A stretch of 16,894 bases of DNA from CAYVZZ01 sp964456185 (lineage in GTDB: Bacteria > Pseudomonadota > Gammaproteobacteria > Pseudomonadales > Alcanivoracaceae): positions 1 through 16,894 of the forward strand of contig CAYVZZ010000049.1 in NCBI GenBank assembly GCA_964456185.1. The letters run 5' to 3'. Position numbers and translations under genes: made by a program. Under the pieces are notes generated by a model that worked only from the letters and a program-made list of their open reading frames with translations, ran no database searches and was not told where the DNA came from. Shown here piece after piece: positions 14,195 through 16,894 of the stretch (its first letter is position 1; the number at the start of each line of letters is the position of its first letter).

Positions 14195-16704
14195 AATGCG
14201 CCCTCCAGTTCGGTTAGACGGTGTGCTTGGCGTTCTTCGTTGTTAACCGGACGAATCTGATCGCGTTTTTGCGCAAACATAATGTCCTTGTCTTCCTCTT
14301 CAGAGTTGATGAAGTGCTGGAAGCGTTTGAGGATTTGCGGGTCTTCCAGCGCCCGTTTCCATTCACAAGCGTAGGTGTCGATGACGTGTGCCATTTCGGC
14401 CTCCAGCTCGTCGGCGATGCCCAGTGAGTCGTCACAAACCACTTGCTTGACGTAGTCCAGGCCGCCTTCCAGGTTATCCAGCCAGACAGAGGTACGTTGC
14501 AGTTTGTCGGCGGTGCGGATATAGAACATCAGGAAACGGTCGATGTACTGAATCAGCGTCTCCGTGTCGAGGTCGCTGGTAAAGAGGTCGGCGTGGCGTG
14601 GCTTCATGCCGCCATTGCCGCAGACGTAGAGGTTCCAGCCTTTTTCGGTGGCGATAACGCCCACATCTTTGCTTTGTGCCTCGGCGCATTCGCGGGTGCA
14701 GCCGGATACGGCCAGCTTGATTTTGTGGGGCGCGCGCAGGCCGCGATAGCGACGCTCAAGCTTGATAGCGAGACCGGTAGAGTCTTGCACGCCGAAACGG
14801 CACCAGCTTTGCCCCACGCAAGACTTAACCGTACGCATGGATTTGCCATAGGCGTGTCCGGATTCAAATCCGGCATCCACCAGGTCGCGCCAGATGAGTG
14901 GCAGCTGGTGCAGCTTGGCACCAAACAGGTCCACACGCTGGCCGCCGGTGATTTTGGTGTAGAGGTTGTACTTTTTCGCCAAGCGCCCCAACACCATTAG
15001 CTTGTCGCCGGTAATCTCGCCACCGGGCACGCGGGGCACCACCGAGTAAGTGCCATTCTTTTGAATATTGGCAAGGAAGAAATCATTGGTGTCTTGCAGC
15101 TGCGCCATGGCAGGCGTCAGCAAGTGCTCGTTCCAGCAGGAGGCGAAAATGCTGCCTGCAGTAGGACGGCACACTTCACAGCCGTGACCCTGACCATGCC
15201 GTTCCAGCAAGGTGTCGAAATCACGAATCTTCTCGACGCGAATCAAGTGATACAGCTCTTGGCGCGAGTAGGGGAAGTGTTCGCAAAGGTGATTGTTGAC
15301 CGCCAGCCCACGGCTGGCCAGCTCGTGTTTTAGCAGCTGGGTAACCAACGGCACGCAACCGCCACAAGAGGTGCCGGCGCGGGTCTTGTCTTTAATATCG
15401 CCCAGGGTACAGCAGCCGGAATCGATAGCGGTGCAGATGTCGCCCTTGCTGACGTTGTTACACGAACAAATTTGCGCGGCGGCCGGTAGGGCAGCAATGC
15501 CCAAGCCGCCACCTTTTTCGCCAGCACCTTCGCGGGCAGGCAAAATCAAATCTTCGGGTCGTTTGGGCAGCTCAACATGGTGGCGCATGACCTGTAGCAG
15601 GTTGCCATAGTCATCGGCTTCACCAACGAGAACCGCCCCCAGCAGATGCCGCCCATCGGCGCNNNNNNNNNNNNNNNNNNNNNNNNNNNNNNNNNNNNNN
15701 NNNNNNNNNNNNNNNNNNNNNNNNNNNNNNNNNNNNNNNNNNNNNNNNNNNNNNNNNNNNNNATCGGCGCCCGCAAAACCATCACATTCTTGCTCGAGAA
15801 GATGCTCGCAAGCAATGCTGGCCATTTCATAACCGGGGGCTACCAAGCCGAAGATTTTGTTTTGCCACAGGGCACATTCGCCAATGGCGTAGATGTGCTC
15901 ATCGGAGGTGCGACAATGGTCATCGATGACGATGCCGCCGCGCTCGCCCAGTTGCAGCCCGGCATCGCGAGCCAGCTGGTCACGCGGACGAATACCCGCA
16001 GAAAATACCACCAAGTCGGTGTGCAGCTCGCTGCCATCGGCAAAGGTGAGGCAATGGCCATGTGTATCACTGTCGGCGATTTCCTGAGTGTTCTTGCCTG
16101 TCAACACGTCAACGCCCAAGGCCTCGATTTTTTGGCGTAGCACACGGCCACCGCCGTCATCTACCTGTGCGGCCATCAAGCGTGGGGCAAATTCGACCAC
16201 GCTGACATCCAGCCCCAAATCTTGCAAAGCCTTGGCAGCCTCCAATCCCAGCAAACCGCCACCAATGACAACGCCATGTTTGGCCTTGCGGCTGTAAGCG
16301 CTGATGGCATCCAGGTCTTCCAGGGTGCGGTAAACAAAACAGCCGGTGCGTTCACGGCCGGTCACCGGCGGCACAAAGGGATAAGAGCCAGTGGCTATCA
16401 CAAGTTTGTCATAGGGCAGGGTGCAGCCATTGGCCGAAGCCACCCATTTTTCTTGGGGGTTAATTTTGGTGACTGCATCGTTTAGATGCAGGTTAATGTC
16501 ATGGCCTTCAAAAAATCCTTCTACGACCAGCGATAAGTCGGCCTTGCTTTTGCCGGACAAATAACTGGTCAGCTGTACTCTGTCGTAGGCTGGATGGGGT
16601 TCTTCGCAAAATACATGGATGGCAGTGTTGCCGGTTTCTGCGGCAGTTAGGCGTTCCAGGAATCGGTGGCCAACCATGCCGTTGCCGATTACTACGATGT
16701 TCAT
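14191..16704 (-). CDS. nirB: Nitrite reductase [NAD(P)H] large subunit, siroheme protein
   Basis: NirB reduces nitrite to ammonia with six electrons from NAD(P)H. Domains in order: an FAD/NADH module (VVIGNGMVG at the start; VVIGGGLLGLEAA), then a BFD-like [2Fe-2S] domain with cysteines in ICSCNN and SCGGC (about 15350-15475), then nitrite/sulfite reductase repeats. The siroheme-[4Fe-4S] cysteines are in KSCVGQSWC and SGCTREC (about 14680-14830). The length is 837 codons including a 100-N gap (E. coli 847), open in frame on both sides. ATG 16704 is preceded by AAGGGAGAG and gives the usual N-terminus. A sigma-54 promoter and an NtrC site lie upstream, so I infer an assimilatory enzyme induced by nitrogen limitation rather than an anaerobic detoxifying one. 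Confidence 0.94.
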   Translation of the reverse strand: MNIVVIGNGMVGHRFLERLTAAETGNTAIHVFCEEPHPAYDRVQLTSYLSGKSKADLSLVVEGFFEGHDINLHLNDAVTKINPQEKWVASANGCTLPYDKLVIATGSYPFVPPVTGRERTGCFVYRTLEDLDAISAYSRKAKHGVVIGGGLLGLEAAKALQDLGLDVSVVEFAPRLMAAQVDDGGGRVLRQKIEALGVDVLTGKNTQEIADSDTHGHCLTFADGSELHTDLVVFSAGIRPRDQLARDAGLQLGERGGIVIDDHCRTSDEHIYAIGECALWQNKIFGLVAPGYEMASIACEHLLEQECDGFAGADXXXXXXXXXXXXXXXXXXXXXXXXXXXXXXXXXXADGRHLLGAVLVGEADDYGNLLQVMRHHVELPKRPEDLILPAREGAGEKGGGLGIAALPAAAQICSCNNVSKGDICTAIDSGCCTLGDIKDKTRAGTSCGGCVPLVTQLLKHELASRGLAVNNHLCEHFPYSRQELYHLIRVEKIRDFDTLLERHGQGHGCEVCRPTAGSIFASCWNEHLLTPAMAQLQDTNDFFLANIQKNGTYSVVPRVPGGEITGDKLMVLGRLAKKYNLYTKITGGQRVDLFGAKLHQLPLIWRDLVDAGFESGHAYGKSMRTVKSCVGQSWCRFGVQDSTGLAIKLERRYRGLRAPHKIKLAVSGCTRECAEAQSKDVGVIATEKGWNLYVCGNGGMKPRHADLFTSDLDTETLIQYIDRFLMFYIRTADKLQRTSVWLDNLEGGLDYVKQVVCDDSLGIADELEAEMAHVIDTYACEWKRALEDPQILKRFQHFINSEEEDKDIMFAQKRDQIRPVNNEERQAHRLTELEGAL
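15663..15762. other. Assembly gap (100 N) inside nirB
   Basis: Exactly 100 N is the conventional filler for a gap of unknown size. Both edges carry the same eight bases, ATCGGCGC (15655-15662 and 15763-15770). Reading frame is kept across the filler. The hidden part covers the end of the flavoprotein module, just before the LLGAVLVG segment. Confidence 0.98.
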
Positions 16705-16731
16705 GTTGCTCTCCCTTTTGAAATGTGAGCG

Positions 16732-16765
16732 GGTTGCCTGTGTCGCCAAAATTGGCGGGGCAACC
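16732..16765 (-). promoter_or_regulatory. Stem-loop in the nirB 5' leader
   Basis: On the transcribed strand, GGTTGCC and GGCAACC form a seven-pair outer stem enclosing a smaller CGCCA/TGGCG hairpin. The structure would begin within a base or two of the transcription start predicted from the sigma-54 promoter and end 27 bases before the nirB ATG, leaving the ribosome binding site free. It might stabilise the 5' end or bind a regulator; there is no T run, so it is not an obvious terminator. Confidence 0.5.
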
Positions 16766-16776
16766 AACTGGGTATC

Positions 16777-16792
16777 AGCAAGTTGCGTGCCA
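16777..16792 (-). promoter_or_regulatory. Sigma-54 (-24/-12) promoter of nirB
   Basis: Reading leftward, the sequence is TGGCACG-CAAC-TTGCT, which fits the RpoN consensus TGGCACG-N4-TTGC(A/T), with GG and GC exactly ten bases apart. Transcription should start near 16766, giving a leader of about 62 nt. Sigma-54 promoters need an enhancer-binding activator, and an NtrC-type site lies about 115-130 bases upstream of that start. Confidence 0.85.
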
Positions 16793-16849
16793 GTGTGGTG
16801 AAACAAGTGTTAGCGCTGGCTTCCGGTGTAATGAAAGTGGGTATGAGAA

Positions 16850-16879
16850 AATGCAGGGAGCACAATCGCCCCCTGCATT
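16850..16879. other. Twelve-pair dyad upstream of the nirB promoter
   Basis: AATGCAGGG and CCCTGCATT flank a short inner stem and a six-base loop. In the leftward transcript all twelve positions pair (one G-U), and TTTTCTC follows, so it could be the intrinsic terminator of a gene beyond the window edge. It lies upstream of the nirB transcription start, so it is not part of the nirB leader. Confidence 0.45.
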
Positions 16880-16894
16880 GCACCGCTTAAGTGC
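16880..16894. promoter_or_regulatory. NtrC-type binding site
   Basis: GCAC-CGCTTAA-GTGC matches the NtrC (GlnG) half-site pattern GCAC-N7-GTGC, with an outer T on the left; the window ends at the last base of the palindrome. It lies at roughly -115 to -129 from the predicted sigma-54 start, a usual enhancer distance. A second site may lie beyond the edge. Confidence 0.7.

Noticed and set aside
14443..15000. 185-codon plus-strand frame across nirB
   Set aside because: Antisense to the conserved siroheme domains; the composition is that expected from the reverse reading.
16705..16894. NasT (ANTAR) hexaloop antiterminator in the nirB upstream region
   Set aside because: The hairpins seen have loops without the A1/G4 pattern expected of ANTAR targets, one lies upstream of the predicted start, and no terminator follows the other.

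Overview
The window reads as a chromosomal segment of a gammaproteobacterium of moderate GC content. The basis is close family resemblance of GcvT, SfsA, NirB, FolB and FolK to their enterobacterial counterparts, and the tsaD / plsY / folB-folK neighbourhood. The split glycine decarboxylase (gcvPA + gcvPB) argues against an Enterobacteriaceae-like genome and fits earlier-branching gammaproteobacteria. I cannot name a genus. No tRNA, rRNA, CRISPR array, insertion sequence or integrase was seen, so this is mostly core metabolism with one small accessory-looking island.

Left part (51-3974, + strand): a class Ia ribonucleotide reductase operon, nrdA-nrdB-nrdH. NrdA carries about 80 extra residues between two of its active-site cysteines, and NrdB has an unusual spacing in its last iron-ligand motif. 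A redoxin with a CPQC active site closes the operon before a UUCG-loop hairpin. Next (4130-8506, +) is the glycine cleavage operon gcvT-gcvH-gcvPA-gcvPB, followed by a GC-rich hairpin. Together GcvT, H and P convert glycine to CO2, ammonia, NADH and methylene-tetrahydrofolate.

Middle: two small unrecognised genes (8623-8844 and 8956-9216) sit in a visibly AT-richer patch. Then come tsaD (tRNA t6A synthesis), a convergent plsY (phospholipid synthesis) whose end overlaps tsaD by 15 bases, and the overlapping set folB-folK-sfsA (two folate biosynthesis steps plus SfsA). folB, folK and sfsA are joined by ATGA overlaps.

Right part (12620-16894, - strand): nitrite assimilation. nirB (siroheme nitrite reductase) overlaps by ATGA a downstream gene that fuses a NirD domain to a second FAD/NAD(P)H reductase module. 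The nirB upstream region holds a textbook sigma-54 promoter and, at the very edge of the window, an NtrC-type GCAC-N7-GTGC site, so the operon is predicted to be switched on by nitrogen limitation. nirB contains a run of exactly 100 N. Comparison with the paralogous module next door and with E. coli NirB suggests the true missing length is nearer 130 nt.

The most unusual points are the NrdA insertion, the NirD-reductase fusion, the sigma-54/NtrC control region and the AT-rich two-gene island. I found no clearly new multi-gene system.
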